Positions 1 to 11,176 are shown, numbered from the stretch's first letter. The stretch: DNA of 64,000 bases from Pseudomonas sp. KBW05 (GCF_003852405.1 NZ_QAJM01000016.1:1-64000); one strand, 5' to 3'. The notes: generated from the sequence alone by a model not told the origin. Program-made: numbers and translations.

Positions 1-13
1 GCCCGCTCCCACA
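1..13. repeat. Partial REP element at the left edge
   Basis: The first 13 bases match the end of the REP found throughout this window (GCCCGCTCCCACA). The rest lies outside the window, so its pairing cannot be judged. Confidence 0.6.
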
Positions 14-41
14 GTTGATTGCATTTCAAATTTCTAGCTGA

Positions 42-770
42 TTAAGCCAGCTTTTCGAACTTCAAATCCCACACCCCATGCCCGAGTCGCTCGCCGCGAC
101 GTTCGAACTTGGTGATCGGCCGCTCGGCCGGGCGTGGCACGCATTTGCCGTCTTCGGCCAGGTTGCGGTAGCCAGGCGCTACATCCATCACTTCCAGCAT
201 GTATTCGGCATACGGTTCCCAGTCGGTGGCCATGTGCAGGATGCCGCCCACTTTCAGCTTGCTGCGCACCAGTTCCGCGAAGGAGGCCTGGACGATGCGG
301 CGCTTGTGGTGACGGGATTTGTGCCATGGGTCCGGAAAGAACAGCATCAGGCGGTCAAGGCTGTTGTCGGCGATGCAGCGGTTGAGCACTTCAATCGCGT
401 CGCAGTCGTAGACCCGCAGGTTGGTCAGGCCTTGCGTCAGCACGCCATTGAGCAGCGCACCTACACCGGGACGGTGCACTTCAACGCCGATGAAATCCTG
501 CTCCGGCGAGGCCGCAGCCATTTCCAGCAGGGAGTGGCCCATGCCGAAGCCGATTTCCAGGGAACGCGGGGCCGAACGGCCGAACACCTGGTCGTAGTCC
601 ACCGGCGTATCCGCCAGCGGCAACACGAACAGCGGCGTACCTTGCTCCAGGCCCTTTTGCTGGCCTTCGGTCATGCGACCGGCGCGCATCACAAAACTCT
701 TGATGCGGCGGTGCTTGGACTCGTCGCCCTCTTCCACGGTGTTCGGCGTTTCGTTTGATTCAGTCATCAT
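42..770 (-). CDS. trmB: tRNA (guanine-N7-)-methyltransferase TrmB
   Basis: This 242-residue protein is a class I SAM-dependent methyltransferase that makes m7G46 in the variable loop of tRNAs. The SAM-binding loop [10 protein letters not shown] is at residues 71-80, and the family motif with [14 protein letters not shown] is at about residues 145-158. The length is normal for gammaproteobacterial TrmB. Two ATG codons lie in tandem at 770 and 767; the first is used here. It starts 5 bp after the thiG stop codon, and its weak ribosome binding site overlaps the end of thiG, so the two are probably co-transcribed and translationally linked. Confidence 0.95.
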   Translation of the reverse strand: MMTESNETPNTVEEGDESKHRRIKSFVMRAGRMTEGQQKGLEQGTPLFVLPLADTPVDYDQVFGRSAPRSLEIGFGMGHSLLEMAAASPEQDFIGVEVHRPGVGALLNGVLTQGLTNLRVYDCDAIEVLNRCIADNSLDRLMLFFPDPWHKSRHHKRRIVQASFAELVRSKLKVGGILHMATDWEPYAEYMLEVMDVAPGYRNLAEDGKCVPRPAERPITKFERRGERLGHGVWDLKFEKLA

Positions 771-775
771 GGCTC

Positions 776-1570
776 TTACTTGATCAGACCATCCAGCGGC
801 GAAGAGGCGCTGGCGTAGAGTTTTTTCGGCATGCGCCCGGCGAGGTAGGCCAGGCGGCCTGCGACGATCGCATGTTGCATGGCTTCAGCCATCATGATCG
901 GTTGCTGGGCGTGGGCGATGGCCGAGTTCATCAGCACCGCGTCGCAGCCCAACTCCATGGCAATGGTCGCGTCGGAGGCAGTGCCCACGCCCGCATCCAC
1001 CAGCACCGGGATCTTGGCTTCTTCAAGGATGATCTGCAGGTTGTACGGGTTGCAGATCCCCAGGCCGGAACCGATCAGGCCGGCCAGCGGCATCACGGCG
1101 ATGCAGCCGATTTCGGCCAGTTGGCGGGCGATGATCGGGTCGTCGCTGGTGTAGACCATCACGTCGAAGCCTTCCTTGACCAGCGTCTCGGCGGCCTTGA
1201 GGGTTTCGATCACGTTGGGGAACAGGGTTTTCTGGTCGGCCAGCACTTCCAGCTTCACCAGGTTGTGGCCGTCGAGCAGCTCACGGGCCAGGCGGCAGGT
1301 GCGCACGGCTTCGATGGCGTCGTAGCAGCCGGCGGTGTTCGGCAGGAAGGTGTAGCGATCCGGCGACAGCACTTCGAGCAGGTTCGGTTCGCCTTCGATC
1401 TGGCCCAGGTTGGTGCGGCGCACGGCGAAGGTGACGATCTCGGCGCCCGAGGCTTCGATGGCCAGGCGGGTTTCTTCCATGTCGCGGTACTTGCCGGTGC
1501 CGACCAGCAGACGGGACTGGTAGGTACGACCGGCCAGGACGAAGGGCTTGTCGCTACGAACGATGCTCAT
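776..1570 (-). CDS. thiG: Thiazole synthase ThiG
   Basis: ThiG condenses 1-deoxyxylulose 5-phosphate, dehydroglycine and the ThiS thiocarboxylate to form the thiazole phosphate of thiamine. The 264-residue TIM-barrel protein shows the expected Schiff-base lysine in LVKLEVL (about K106) and the phosphate-binding strand [14 protein letters not shown] good GAGGA ribosome binding site precedes the ATG. It follows thiS by 52 bp on the same strand and precedes trmB, an order common in pseudomonads. Confidence 0.96.
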   Translation of the reverse strand: MSIVRSDKPFVLAGRTYQSRLLVGTGKYRDMEETRLAIEASGAEIVTFAVRRTNLGQIEGEPNLLEVLSPDRYTFLPNTAGCYDAIEAVRTCRLARELLDGHNLVKLEVLADQKTLFPNVIETLKAAETLVKEGFDVMVYTSDDPIIARQLAEIGCIAVMPLAGLIGSGLGICNPYNLQIILEEAKIPVLVDAGVGTASDATIAMELGCDAVLMNSAIAHAQQPIMMAEAMQHAIVAGRLAYLAGRMPKKLYASASSPLDGLIK

Positions 1571-1622
1571 GGGAAATCCTCGGAATGGGGTGAGGTTCTG
1601 CAGAATTCAGGAAGTTGCGCGA

Positions 1623-1823
1623 CTAGCCGCCGCCAATGGCGTGGACCACTTCGATCTGGTCACCTTCGTTGAGCGCGGTCTCGGCGTGCAGGCTGCGCGG
1701 GACGATATCCAGGTTGAGCTCCACTGCGACGCGACGCCCGGTCAGGTCCAGGCGGGTCAGCAGGGCCGCAACGGTTTCGCCGTCGGGCAGTTCAAAGGGT
1801 TCGCCGTTCAACTGAATGCGCAT
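1623..1823 (-). CDS. thiS: Sulfur carrier protein ThiS
   Basis: This 66-residue ubiquitin-fold protein ends in the obligatory Gly-Gly (AIGGG), which ThiF adenylates and which then carries the thiocarboxylate sulfur to ThiG. It begins MRIQLNGEPFELPDG, typical of ThiS. A second in-frame ATG five codons upstream (1838) is possible; the 1823 start gives the family length. It lies just upstream of thiG on the same strand. Its reading frame stays open far upstream, but only this short part is conserved. Confidence 0.93.
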   Translation of the reverse strand: MRIQLNGEPFELPDGETVAALLTRLDLTGRRVAVELNLDIVPRSLHAETALNEGDQIEVVHAIGGG

Positions 1824-1894
1824 GCCGCGGGCCGCCATCGTTTTTAGGGGCCAGCATTCTAGCCCGATCAACGTGGCTGACCCAAGTCCCTTGG

Positions 1895-2272
1895 TCAGGC
1901 GGCTTGCAAGCGGAACGCCGCCAGGCCCAGCAGGAACCAGCCGAGCAGGAACGCCAACCCACCAAACGGGGTGATGATGCCGAGCTTGCTGATGCCGGTC
2001 ATGGTCAGCACATACAGGCTGCCGGAGAACAACAGGATGCCGACGGCAAACGAGACACCCGCCCAGGTGACCAGTCGCCCCGGCAGGTGCGCCGCCAGCA
2101 GAGCCACGCCGAACAGGGCCAGGGTGTGCACCAGTTGGTAGGTGACGCCGGTGTGGAAGATCGCCAGGTATTCGGCGCTCAGGCGGTTTTTCAGGCCATG
2201 GGCGGCGAAGGCGCCAAGGGCGACACCGGTGAAGCCGAAAAAGGCCGCCAACATCAGAAAGCCACGCAGCAT
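1895..2272 (-). CDS. DUF423 family inner membrane protein (YgdD-like)
   Basis: This 125-residue protein is almost entirely hydrophobic, with about four membrane segments. It carries the family-typical N-terminal sequence with [13 protein letters not shown] and the motif [15 protein letters not shown]. The family is widespread and small, and its molecular function is unknown. GGAG lies 6 bp before the ATG. It precedes thiS on the same strand with a 71-bp gap and is divergent from mtgA. Confidence 0.88.
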   Translation of the reverse strand: MLRGFLMLAAFFGFTGVALGAFAAHGLKNRLSAEYLAIFHTGVTYQLVHTLALFGVALLAAHLPGRLVTWAGVSFAVGILLFSGSLYVLTMTGISKLGIITPFGGLAFLLGWFLLGLAAFRLQAA

Positions 2273-2303
2273 GAGGAACTCCAGTCACAAGGGGCAGGGT
2301 CTG

Positions 2304-2309
2304 TATAAT
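2304..2309 (+). promoter_or_regulatory. Candidate -10 box of the mtgA promoter
   Basis: A perfect TATAAT lies 34 bp before the mtgA start codon in the short divergent gap with the DUF423 gene. No convincing -35 box is visible 16-18 bp upstream. Confidence 0.45.
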
Positions 2310-2342
2310 GGCCCGCTCAACGGGTTCGGCCAAGCCATCTCT

Positions 2343-3065
2343 ATGCTGCGTCTCCTCTTCAGTCGTTTTCTCAAAGTCGTGAAATGGTTTGCCGTCGGCA
2401 GTGTCCTGCTGGCGCTGCTGTTGCGTGTCGTGCCGCCGCCGTTCACCGCGCTGATGGTGGAGCGCAAGATCGAATCCTGGTTCGACGGCGAGCCCATTGA
2501 CCTGCAACGCACCTGGGTGCCGTGGGATGAGATCTCCGACGAGCTGAAAGTGGCGGTGATGGCCGGCGAAGACCAGCGCTTCCCGCAGCATTGGGGCTTT
2601 GACTTCGGCGCGATCCAGGCGGCGATCCTGCACAACGAGCGCGGCGGTTCGATTCGCGGCGCCAGTACCTTGAGCCAGCAGGTGTCGAAAAACCTGTTCC
2701 TGTGGGCCGGCCGCAGTTATCTGCGCAAAGGCCTGGAGGCCTGGTTTACCGGGTTGACCGAAATCCTGTGGCCCAAGCAGCGGATTCTTGAGGTGTACCT
2801 CAACAGTGTGGAATGGGATGAAGGCGTGTTTGGCGCAGAAGCGGCGGCGCGGCACCACTTTGGCGTAAGTGCCAAGGCGCTGTCCCGCCAGCAGGCCAGC
2901 TATCTGGCGGCGGTGTTGCCCAACCCAAGGGTGTGGAGTGCCAGCCATCCGACGGCGTATGTGGCACGGCGGGCGGCGTGGATTCGCCAGCAGATGAGTC
3001 AGTTGGGGGGTGATGGCTACCTGCTCGAACTCAACAACACTCGCAAAGCCCCTTGGTCCGACTGA
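2343..3065 (+). CDS. mtgA: Monofunctional biosynthetic peptidoglycan transglycosylase MtgA
   Basis: MtgA polymerises lipid II into glycan strands without transpeptidase activity. The 240-residue protein has one N-terminal membrane anchor (about residues 12-30) followed by a GT51 domain. The catalytic motif [13 protein letters not shown] places the glutamate near residue 76. Further GT51 motifs are [16 protein letters not shown] and [22 protein letters not shown]. The reading frame is open upstream to 2142, but the ATG at 2343 begins the hydrophobic anchor, follows a TATAAT and gives the usual length. It is convergent with rpoH. Confidence 0.95.
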   Translation: MLRLLFSRFLKVVKWFAVGSVLLALLLRVVPPPFTALMVERKIESWFDGEPIDLQRTWVPWDEISDELKVAVMAGEDQRFPQHWGFDFGAIQAAILHNERGGSIRGASTLSQQVSKNLFLWAGRSYLRKGLEAWFTGLTEILWPKQRILEVYLNSVEWDEGVFGAEAAARHHFGVSAKALSRQQASYLAAVLPNPRVWSASHPTAYVARRAAWIRQQMSQLGGDGYLLELNNTRKAPWSD

Positions 3066-3081
3066 CACAACACAGAAACAA

Positions 3082-3172
3082 CTGTGGGAGCTGGCTTGCC
3101 TGCGATAGCGGTCTATCAGCCAGCACATCTGTATCTGACAGACCGCTATCGCAGGCAAGCCAGCTCCCACAG
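3082..3172. repeat. REPIN, outward TGTGGGAG ends, 33-bp perfect arms
   Basis: The arms at 3082-3114 and 3140-3172 are perfect reverse complements. They contain the variant REP core GGGAGCTGGCTTGCCTGCGA. The element lies between the convergent mtgA and rpoH genes, just before their shared terminator. Confidence 0.9.
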
Positions 3173-3191
3173 GGACCGCGTGAAGACAAAC

Positions 3192-3225
3192 AAAAATGCC
3201 CCGATCTTTCGATCGGGGCATTTTT
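3192..3225. terminator. Bidirectional rho-independent terminator, mtgA/rpoH
   Basis: A 15-bp stem (AAAAATGCCCCGATC and its complement) closes a TTTC loop, with A-rich and T-rich flanks on opposite sides. It can therefore terminate both mtgA on the plus strand and rpoH on the minus strand. Confidence 0.92.
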
Positions 3226-3243
3226 TTGGTTTATCGCAGCGCT

Positions 3244-4098
3244 TTAGGCAGCGATCGACAGTTTCAGCTTGTTCATCGCGCTTTTCTCAAGCTGACGAAT
3301 CCGCTCGGCCGAGACGTTGTACTTCTGCGCCAGGTCGTGCAGCGTGGCTTTGTCTTCTGCCAGCCAGCGCTGGTAGAGGATGTCGCGGCTGCGGTCGTCC
3401 AGCACTTCCAGCGCTTCGTGCAGGTTGTGGTTGGAGTTGTCGCTCCAGTCCGCATCCTCCAGTTGCCGCGCCGGGTCGTAGCGGTGGTCTTCCAGGTAGT
3501 TGGCCGGCGATTGGAAGGCGCTGTCGTCATCCGCTTCGGCGGCTGGGTCGAAGGCCATGTCATGGCCGGTCAGGCGGCTTTCCATCTCGCGCACTTCACG
3601 GGGCTCCACGCCGAGGCTTTCGGCCACGCGGTGGACTTCCTCGTTGTTCAGCCACGCCAGGCGTTTTTTCTGACTGCGCAGGTTGAAGAACAGTTTGCGC
3701 TGGGCCTTGGTGGTCGCGACTTTCACGATGCGCCAGTTGCGCAGGATGAACTCGTGGATTTCCGCCTTGATCCAGTGCACGGCAAACGACACCAGACGCA
3801 CACCCATCTCAGGGTTGAAGCGTTTCACCGCCTTCATCAGGCCAACGTTGCCTTCCTGGATCAGGTCAGCCTGCGCCAGGCCGTAGCCGCTATAGCTACG
3901 GGCGATATGTACGACAAAACGCAGGTGGGCGAGCACCATCTGCCGAGCCGCCCCCAAATCCTGCTCATAGTAGAGACTCTCGGCCAGTTCACGCTCCTGC
4001 TCGGGCGTCAGCAATGGAATGCTGTTGACCGTGTGCACATACGCCTCCAGGTTCGCACCTGGGACCAGAGCATAAGCAGGTTGCAAAGAAGTGGTCAT
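3244..4098 (-). CDS. rpoH: RNA polymerase heat-shock sigma factor RpoH (sigma-32)
   Basis: This 284-residue sigma-70 family factor directs transcription of heat-shock genes. The RpoH box appears as [14 protein letters not shown], together with region 2 ([18 protein letters not shown]) and a region 4 helix-turn-helix ending in [14 protein letters not shown]. The start at 4098 is preceded by a strong GGAGG and gives [14 protein letters not shown], as in other pseudomonads; a longer frame to 4167 lacks support. It stands as a single gene upstream of ftsYEX on the same strand, with a 126-bp gap after ftsX. Confidence 0.96.
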   Translation of the reverse strand: MTTSLQPAYALVPGANLEAYVHTVNSIPLLTPEQERELAESLYYEQDLGAARQMVLAHLRFVVHIARSYSGYGLAQADLIQEGNVGLMKAVKRFNPEMGVRLVSFAVHWIKAEIHEFILRNWRIVKVATTKAQRKLFFNLRSQKKRLAWLNNEEVHRVAESLGVEPREVREMESRLTGHDMAFDPAAEADDDSAFQSPANYLEDHRYDPARQLEDADWSDNSNHNLHEALEVLDDRSRDILYQRWLAEDKATLHDLAQKYNVSAERIRQLEKSAMNKLKLSIAA

Positions 4099-4224
4099 AC
4101 GAAACCTCCGACTTACATAACTCGTGCAGTTCAGCACTGCGAAAATTGACCGGGAACCGTAGGACAAGTTCCCTAAACCGCTGATACGGTCAATACAAAC
4201 GAAACCACATTAATCTGACATTAA

Positions 4225-5250
4225 CTACTTCGGTGCCAGCTCGCGTAAATGACGAGCGACCGCAATCCAAGCACCGATATACCCCAACAGCACCGCGCCA
4301 AGCAAGAGACTCAGACCATCGGCTACCGGCACGCCCGCCAGGGCGAAATCACTGCCGTACAAGCCAGCCAGCCCGACAACCGCGTCGTTCAGCCAGTCCA
4401 AGCCAAATGCCAGCACGCCCCAGGACAAAATCCCGGCGCCGAAGCCATAAAGCGCGCCCATGTACAGAAAAGGCCGACGCACATAGCTGTCCGTGCCGCC
4501 GACCAGTTTAATCACTTCTATCTCGGTGCGACGGTTTTCAATATGAAGACGAATGGTATTACCTATCACCAAAAGTAATGCAGACACCAACAGCACCGTC
4601 AGGCCGAACACAAAGCGGTCACCCAGCTTGAGGATCGCTGCCAGGCGCTCCACCCAGACTAGATCAAGTTGCGCCTGTTGCACCTTGGGCATCTCTGCGA
4701 GTTTTTGTCGCAGGGCTTCCAATGCGGGCTTGTCGACTTCATTCGGCGTCACCAGCACCACGCCCGGCAGCGGGTTCTGCGGCAGCTCCTTGAGCGCCTC
4801 GCCCAGGCCGGATTGTTGCTGGAACTCCTCAAGGGCCTGGTCGCGGCTGATGTACTCGGCATCCGCTACGCCCGGCAGGTTCTTGATGTCGTCACGCAGG
4901 CCTTCGCCTTCCTTGGTGCTCGCATCGATATTGAGGTACAGCGAAATCTGCGCCGCACGCTGCCAGGAACCGCCCAGGCGCTCCACATTGTTCAGCAGCA
5001 GCGACAAGCCCATCGGCAGGCTCAAGGCCACGGCCATCACCAGGCAGGTGAAAAAGCTGCCGATCGGCTGCTTGCCCAGGCGACGCAGGCTGTCCAGCAG
5101 GCTGGCGCGGTGGCTTTCGATCCAGGCGCGCAGCAGCGTGCCGAAATCCGGGCCGTCATCTTCGTCGTGCTTTTTCTTTTTCTGCGGTTGCGGGTCGGCC
5201 GGTTTCGGCGCCACGCGTTCGGAGACTTTAGGGCTGCGGGTAGCACTCAT
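4225..5250 (-). CDS. ftsX: Cell division ABC transporter permease FtsX
   Basis: FtsX is the membrane subunit of the FtsEX complex, which activates septal peptidoglycan hydrolases through its periplasmic loop. The 341-residue protein has a charged N-terminal cytoplasmic tail (PKPADPQPQKKKKHDEDD), a first membrane helix at about residues 65-88, a large periplasmic domain and three C-terminal helices in an FtsX/MacB-type permease domain. It overlaps ftsE by 4 bp (ATGA), so translation is probably coupled. Confidence 0.95.
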   Translation of the reverse strand: MSATRSPKVSERVAPKPADPQPQKKKKHDEDDGPDFGTLLRAWIESHRASLLDSLRRLGKQPIGSFFTCLVMAVALSLPMGLSLLLNNVERLGGSWQRAAQISLYLNIDASTKEGEGLRDDIKNLPGVADAEYISRDQALEEFQQQSGLGEALKELPQNPLPGVVLVTPNEVDKPALEALRQKLAEMPKVQQAQLDLVWVERLAAILKLGDRFVFGLTVLLVSALLLVIGNTIRLHIENRRTEIEVIKLVGGTDSYVRRPFLYMGALYGFGAGILSWGVLAFGLDWLNDAVVGLAGLYGSDFALAGVPVADGLSLLLGAVLLGYIGAWIAVARHLRELAPK

Positions 5251-5914
5251 ACGCCAGCCTCCCCGTCACCGATCAGGCGGCCGCGTTGCAGGGTCAGCAT
5301 GCGGTGGCGCATGCGAGCGATCAGTGCCAGGTCGTGACTGGCGATCAATACGCTGGTGCCCAGGCGGTTGATGTCTTCGAATACGCCCATGATTTCTGCG
5401 GCCAAACGCGGGTCGAGGTTACCGGTGGGTTCGTCCGCCAGCAGCAAGGCCGGGCGGTGGACGATGGCGCGGGCAATGCCGACGCGCTGTTGCTGGCCGG
5501 TGGACAGGTCGCCGGGGTAGAGGTCGGTCTTGTCCGACAGCGCCACGCGCTCCAGGGCCGAATCCACGCGTTTGACGATCTCGGCCTTGGACAGCCCGAG
5601 GATCTGCAATGGCAGGGCAATGTTGTTGAACACCGTGCGATCGAACAGCAGCTGGTGGTTCTGGAACACCACGCCAATCTGGCGGCGCAGGTACGGAATC
5701 TGCGCATTGCTGATGGTGGCCAGGTCCTGGCCGGCCAGCAGCAGTTTGCCGGTGGTCGGGCGTTCCATGGCCAGCAGCAGGCGCAACAAGGTGCTTTTAC
5801 CGGCGCCAGAGTGCCCGGTGACAAACAAGAATTCGCCGCGACGCACTCGAAAGCTCAGCTCATGCAAGCCCACATGCCCGTTGGCATAGCGTTTACCGAC
5901 CTGTTCGAATCGAA

Positions 5915-5918
<4 letters not shown>
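5247..5918 (-). CDS. ftsE: Cell division ATP-binding protein FtsE
   Basis: FtsE is the ABC-type ATPase partner of FtsX at the divisome. The 223-residue protein shows Walker A (GHSGAGKSTLL, about 36-46), the signature LSTGQQQRVGIARA and Walker B LLLADEPTGNLD. It overlaps ftsY upstream and ftsX downstream by 4 bp each, the classical ftsYEX operon. Confidence 0.97.
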
Positions 5919-7324
<1,406 letters not shown>

Positions 7325-7347
7325 GGAGGACGGCTATCTCAAGGTAG

Positions 7348-7370
7348 CGACGCGCCAGAGGGGCGCGTCG
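7348..7370. other. GC-rich hairpin in the ftsY leader
   Basis: Nine-base arms (CGACGCGCC and its complement) enclose a 5-base loop, 24 bp upstream of the ftsY start codon in the divergent gap with the M16 peptidase gene. Neither strand has a convincing U-tract. A role in ftsY translation or mRNA 5'-end stability is only a guess. Confidence 0.5.
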
Positions 7371-7558
7371 GTAAATAAAATTCGATGCGTAACAGACTGT
7401 TTTTTAGCCAGCTCGTTCATGCGCAACATCTTGTAAGGCCTAAATCGGGCCTTAACAGGACTGCCGCAGTGGCCGTCCGTAAATCCGACCAGTATCCTAG
7501 CACCTCCTCGCCCGCCGACGCTAAGACCAAGCGGGCAGCCCAACAGGTTTAAAAACGA

Positions 7559-8914
7559 ATGAATGCTCTAGCCCGCCGCGCCGCAGGCCTGCTGTTCAGC
7601 ACAGTTTGTCTGCCTCTTTCAGCCTTGGCTGCCGATCCACAACCCACCCATGAATTCACCCTGGATAACGGCCTCAAGGTCGTCGTACGCGAAGACCATC
7701 GCGCGCCAGTGGTGGTTTCCCAGGTCTGGTACAAGGTCGGTTCCAGCTACGAAACCCCGGGCCAGACCGGTTTGTCCCACGCCCTGGAACACATGATGTT
7801 CAAGGGCAGCGCCAAGGTCGGCCCAGGCGAAGCCTCGCTGATCCTGCGCGACCTGGGCGCCGAAGAGAACGCCTTTACCAGCGACGACTACACCGCCTAC
7901 TACCAGGTGCTGGCCCGCGACCGCCTGGGCGTCGCCTTCGAACTCGAAGCCGACCGCATGGCCAGCCTGCGCCTGCCGGCCGACGAGTTCAGCCGCGAAA
8001 TCGAGGTCATTAAAGAAGAACGCCGTCTGCGCACCGACGACAACCCGATGTCCAAGGCCTTCGAGCGTTTCAAGGCCATGGCCTTCCCGGCCAGTGGCTA
8101 CCACACGCCAACCATCGGCTGGATGGCTGACCTGGAGCGCATGAAGGTCGAAGAGCTGCGCCACTGGTACCAAGCCTGGTACGTGCCGAACAACGCCACC
8201 CTGGTGGTGGTCGGCGACGTCACCCCGGACGAGGTGAAGAACCTGGCCCAGCGCTACTTCGGCCCGATCCCCAAGCGTGACGTGCCACCGGCCAAGGTGC
8301 CGATGGAGCTGGCCGAGCCTGGCGAACGCCTGCTGACCATGCGTGTACAGACCCAACTGCCCAGCGTGATCCTCGGTTTCAACGTGCCCGGCCTGGTCAC
8401 CGCCGAAGACAAACGCTCGGTCCAGGCCCTGCGCCTGATCTCCGCCCTGCTGGATGGCGGCTACAGCGCACGTATCTCCGAGCAGCTGGAGCGCGGTGAA
8501 GAGCTGGTTTCCGCCGCCTCCACCAACTACGACGCCTACACCCGTGGTGACACCTTGTTCACCCTGTCGGCCACGCCGAACCAGCAGAAGAAAAAGACCA
8601 TCGCCCAAGCCGAAGCCGGCCTGTGGCGCCTGCTGGACGAACTCAAGGCCAAGCCACCGACCGCCGCCGAGCTGGAACGCATCCGCGCCCAGGTCATTGC
8701 CGGCCTGGTCTATCAGCGTGATTCCATCACCAGCCAGGCCACGGCCATCGGCTCCTTGGAAACCGTCGGCCTGTCCTGGAAGCTGATGGACACCGAGCTT
8801 GCCGACCTGCAAAGCGTGACCCCGGAAGATATCCAGAAAGCCGCGCGCACCTACTTCACCCGCGAACGCCTCAGCGTCGCCCATGTCCTGCCTGAGGAGA
8901 CCGCTCATGAGTGA
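7559..8914 (+). CDS. M16 family zinc metallopeptidase, active subunit
   Basis: This 451-residue protein has an N-terminal signal peptide (cleavage likely after SALAA) followed by a peptidase M16 N-domain. The inverted zinc motif HxxEH appears as HALEHMMFKGS (H74, E77, H78), with the downstream acidic stretch AFELEADRM. A second M16 C-domain follows. It should be a periplasmic or membrane-associated protease of the PqqL/insulinase type; the substrate is unknown. It overlaps by 8 bp the next gene, which encodes a second M16 protein lacking the zinc motif, so the two probably form a heterodimer as in mitochondrial processing peptidase-like pairs. Confidence 0.9.
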   Translation: MNALARRAAGLLFSTVCLPLSALAADPQPTHEFTLDNGLKVVVREDHRAPVVVSQVWYKVGSSYETPGQTGLSHALEHMMFKGSAKVGPGEASLILRDLGAEENAFTSDDYTAYYQVLARDRLGVAFELEADRMASLRLPADEFSREIEVIKEERRLRTDDNPMSKAFERFKAMAFPASGYHTPTIGWMADLERMKVEELRHWYQAWYVPNNATLVVVGDVTPDEVKNLAQRYFGPIPKRDVPPAKVPMELAEPGERLLTMRVQTQLPSVILGFNVPGLVTAEDKRSVQALRLISALLDGGYSARISEQLERGEELVSAASTNYDAYTRGDTLFTLSATPNQQKKKTIAQAEAGLWRLLDELKAKPPTAAELERIRAQVIAGLVYQRDSITSQATAIGSLETVGLSWKLMDTELADLQSVTPEDIQKAARTYFTRERLSVAHVLPEETAHE

Positions 8915-10397
8915 TCGCAAAAGCAGCCGCCTGATCTTCCCCGGCCTGATCGCCGTCACCCTGATCGCCGCCGGCGCCGTGTACTTCCTGCGCCCGAGCG
9001 AATCCATCGCCAGCCCGGCGCTGGAAAAGGCCCAGTCGGCCAATAAGCTGCAATCCTTGGCCGAGCTGGACGGCAAGGCGCCGACCAACCGCAAGCTCGA
9101 CGTGCAAACCTGGACCACCGCCGAAGGCGCCAAGGTGCTGTTCGTCGAAGCCCATGAACTGCCGATGTTCGACCTGCGTATCCTGTTCGCCGCCGGCAGC
9201 AGCCAGGACGGCAACGTGCCGGGCCTGGCGCTGATGACCAACGCCATGCTCAACGAAGGCGTGCCGGGCAAGGATGTTAGCCAGATCGCCCGCGACTTCG
9301 AAGGCCTGGGCGCCGACTTTGGCAATGGTGCCTACCGCGACATGGCGCTGGTGTCCCTGCGCAGTCTGAGCGCCGGCGACAAGCGTGATGCGGCCCTGTC
9401 GCTGTTTGATGACGTGATCGGCAAGCCGACCTTCCCGGCCGACTCCCTGGCGCGCATCAAGAACCAGATTCTCGCCGGCTTCGAATACCAGAAGCAGAAC
9501 CCGGCCAAGCTGGCCAGCCTGGAGTTGTTCAAGCGCCTGTACGGCGACCACCCTTACGCGCATCCAAGTGAAGGCACGCCCGAGAGCGTGCCGAAGATCA
9601 ACCTTGCGCAGTTGCAGGGCTTCCACGCCAAGGCCTATGCCGCTGGCAATGCGGTGATTGCGGTGGTCGGCGACCTGACCCGCGCCGAAGCCGAAGCCAT
9701 GACGGCCAAGGTGTCGGCGTCGCTGCCCAAAGGCCCGGCACTGGCGAAGATCGCCCAGCCCACCGAGCCTAAAGCCGGCCTGAGCCATATCGAGTTTCCG
9801 TCCAAGCAGACGCACTTGCTGTTCGCCCAACTCGGCATCGACCGCGCCGATCCGGACTACGCGGCCTTGTCCCTGGGCAACCAGATCCTCGGCGGCGGTG
9901 GCTTCGGTACGCGCTTGATGAGTGAAGTGCGCGAGAAACGCGGCCTGACCTACGGCGTGTACTCCGGTTTCTCACCGATGCAGGTGCGCGGCCCGTTCAT
10001 GATCAACCTGCAGACCCGCGCCGAAATGAGCGGCGGCACCCTGCGCCTGGTTGAGGAGGTGGTGGCTGACTACCTGAAGACCGGCCCGACCCAAAAGGAA
10101 CTGGATGACGCCAAGCGCGAGCTGGCCGGCAGCTTCCCGCTGTCTACCGCGAGCAACGCCGATATCGTCGGACAGCTGGGCGCGATGGGTTTCTACAACC
10201 TGCCGCTGAGCTATCTGGAAGATTTCATGAAACAATCCCAGGCCCTGACCGTAGAGCAGGTCAAGGCTGCAATGAACAAACACTTGAGCGCCGACAAGAT
10301 GGTCATCGTGACCGCCGGCCCGACCACTGCGCAAAAGCCACTACCGCCCCCCACTGATAAACCCGCCGAGCAGCCGCTCGGGGTTCCGGAGCATTAA
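8907..10397 (+). CDS. M16 family peptidase-like protein, non-catalytic partner
   Basis: This 496-residue protein has an N-terminal hydrophobic anchor (about residues 10-28) and two M16 domains, but HxxEH is missing: the equivalent segment reads GLALMTNAMLNEG. The glycine-rich loop GGGGFGTRLMSEVREKRGLTYGVYS in the C-half is well conserved. It is therefore expected to be a substrate-binding or structural partner. The ATG at 8907 has a GAGGAG site and overlaps the preceding gene; its stop overlaps the rsmD start codon (TAATG). Confidence 0.88.
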   Translation: MSDRKSSRLIFPGLIAVTLIAAGAVYFLRPSESIASPALEKAQSANKLQSLAELDGKAPTNRKLDVQTWTTAEGAKVLFVEAHELPMFDLRILFAAGSSQDGNVPGLALMTNAMLNEGVPGKDVSQIARDFEGLGADFGNGAYRDMALVSLRSLSAGDKRDAALSLFDDVIGKPTFPADSLARIKNQILAGFEYQKQNPAKLASLELFKRLYGDHPYAHPSEGTPESVPKINLAQLQGFHAKAYAAGNAVIAVVGDLTRAEAEAMTAKVSASLPKGPALAKIAQPTEPKAGLSHIEFPSKQTHLLFAQLGIDRADPDYAALSLGNQILGGGGFGTRLMSEVREKRGLTYGVYSGFSPMQVRGPFMINLQTRAEMSGGTLRLVEEVVADYLKTGPTQKELDDAKRELAGSFPLSTASNADIVGQLGAMGFYNLPLSYLEDFMKQSQALTVEQVKAAMNKHLSADKMVIVTAGPTTAQKPLPPPTDKPAEQPLGVPEH

Positions 10398-11014
10398 TGG
10401 CCAGTTCATCTCGCCCGAAAAAACCCGTCCACAACGTCCACAACGGTGTGGGCCAACTGCGCATCATTGGCGGTGAATGGGGCAGCCGCAAGCTGAGCTT
10501 CCCCGATGTCGTGGGCCTGCGCCCAACGCCAGACCGCGTGCGTGAAACCCTGTTCAACTGGCTCGCGCCGTACATCGGCGGGGCCAAGGTGCTGGACCCG
10601 TTCGCCGGCAGCGGCGCGCTGTTCCTCGAGGCGCTGTCCCGTGGCGCGGCCCAGGCCCAGGCGCTGGATGCAAGCAACGTGGCGGTGTCCAGCCTCAAGG
10701 AACACTTGGGCACCCTGCGCTGCACCAACGGCCAGGTGCAAACCGCCGATGCCCTGCGCTACCTGGAAACCCAGCCGGCCAGCGAGTACGACGTGGTGTT
10801 TCTCGACCCGCCGTTCAACCAGAACCTGCTGCCGACCGTGTGCGCACTGCTGGAAGAGCGCCAATGGCTGGCGCCGGATGCGTGGATCTACACTGAAAGC
10901 GAGACCGCGCCTTCCACCCTCGGCCTGCCGGGTGCCTGGCGCCTGCACCGGGAACAGAAGTCCGGTCGGGTGTATTACGCGTTGTGGCACCGCTTAGTCG
11001 AAAGCGCCGCCTAA
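10397..11014 (+). CDS. rsmD: 16S rRNA (guanine966-N2)-methyltransferase RsmD
   Basis: RsmD methylates G966 in helix 31 of 16S rRNA. The 205-residue protein has the early motif RIIGGEWGSRKL, the SAM loop LDPFAGSGALFLEALSRGA and the N6/N2-methyltransferase motif FLDPPFNQ. Its start codon overlaps the stop of the preceding M16 gene by one base, so it is translationally coupled. Confidence 0.95.
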   Translation: MASSSRPKKPVHNVHNGVGQLRIIGGEWGSRKLSFPDVVGLRPTPDRVRETLFNWLAPYIGGAKVLDPFAGSGALFLEALSRGAAQAQALDASNVAVSSLKEHLGTLRCTNGQVQTADALRYLETQPASEYDVVFLDPPFNQNLLPTVCALLEERQWLAPDAWIYTESETAPSTLGLPGAWRLHREQKSGRVYYALWHRLVESAA

Positions 11015-11016
11015 CC

Positions 11017-11150
11017 CTGTGGCGAGGGAGCTTGCTCCCGCTGGGGTGCGAAGCAGCCCTAAAACCGGCAACAGTGTTCTGACTGAATACATGCGGTGTT
11101 CTTGATGGGGCTGCTACGCAGCCCAGCGGGAGCAAGCTCCCTCGCCACAG
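11017..11150. repeat. REPIN of the second type (GGCGAGGGAGCTTGCTCCCG)
   Basis: Arms of 29 bp at 11017-11045 and 11122-11150 are exact reverse complements. The REP differs from the GGGAGCGGGCTTGCTCGC type. It lies between the tandem rsmD and hydrolase genes. Confidence 0.9.
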
Positions 11151-11176
11151 TGAGTTCACTTGCCATCGAGAGTGTC

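Noticed and set aside
1623-3221. A 532-codon frame joining thiS to upstream sequence
   Set aside because: Only the last 66 codons (ThiS) are conserved. The rest is antisense to mtgA and overlaps the DUF423 gene in another frame.
4152-4173. GGGAAC...GTTCCC inverted repeat between ftsX and rpoH
   Set aside because: The 6-bp arms are short, no U-tract follows, and no known regulator site could be matched. It may be chance.
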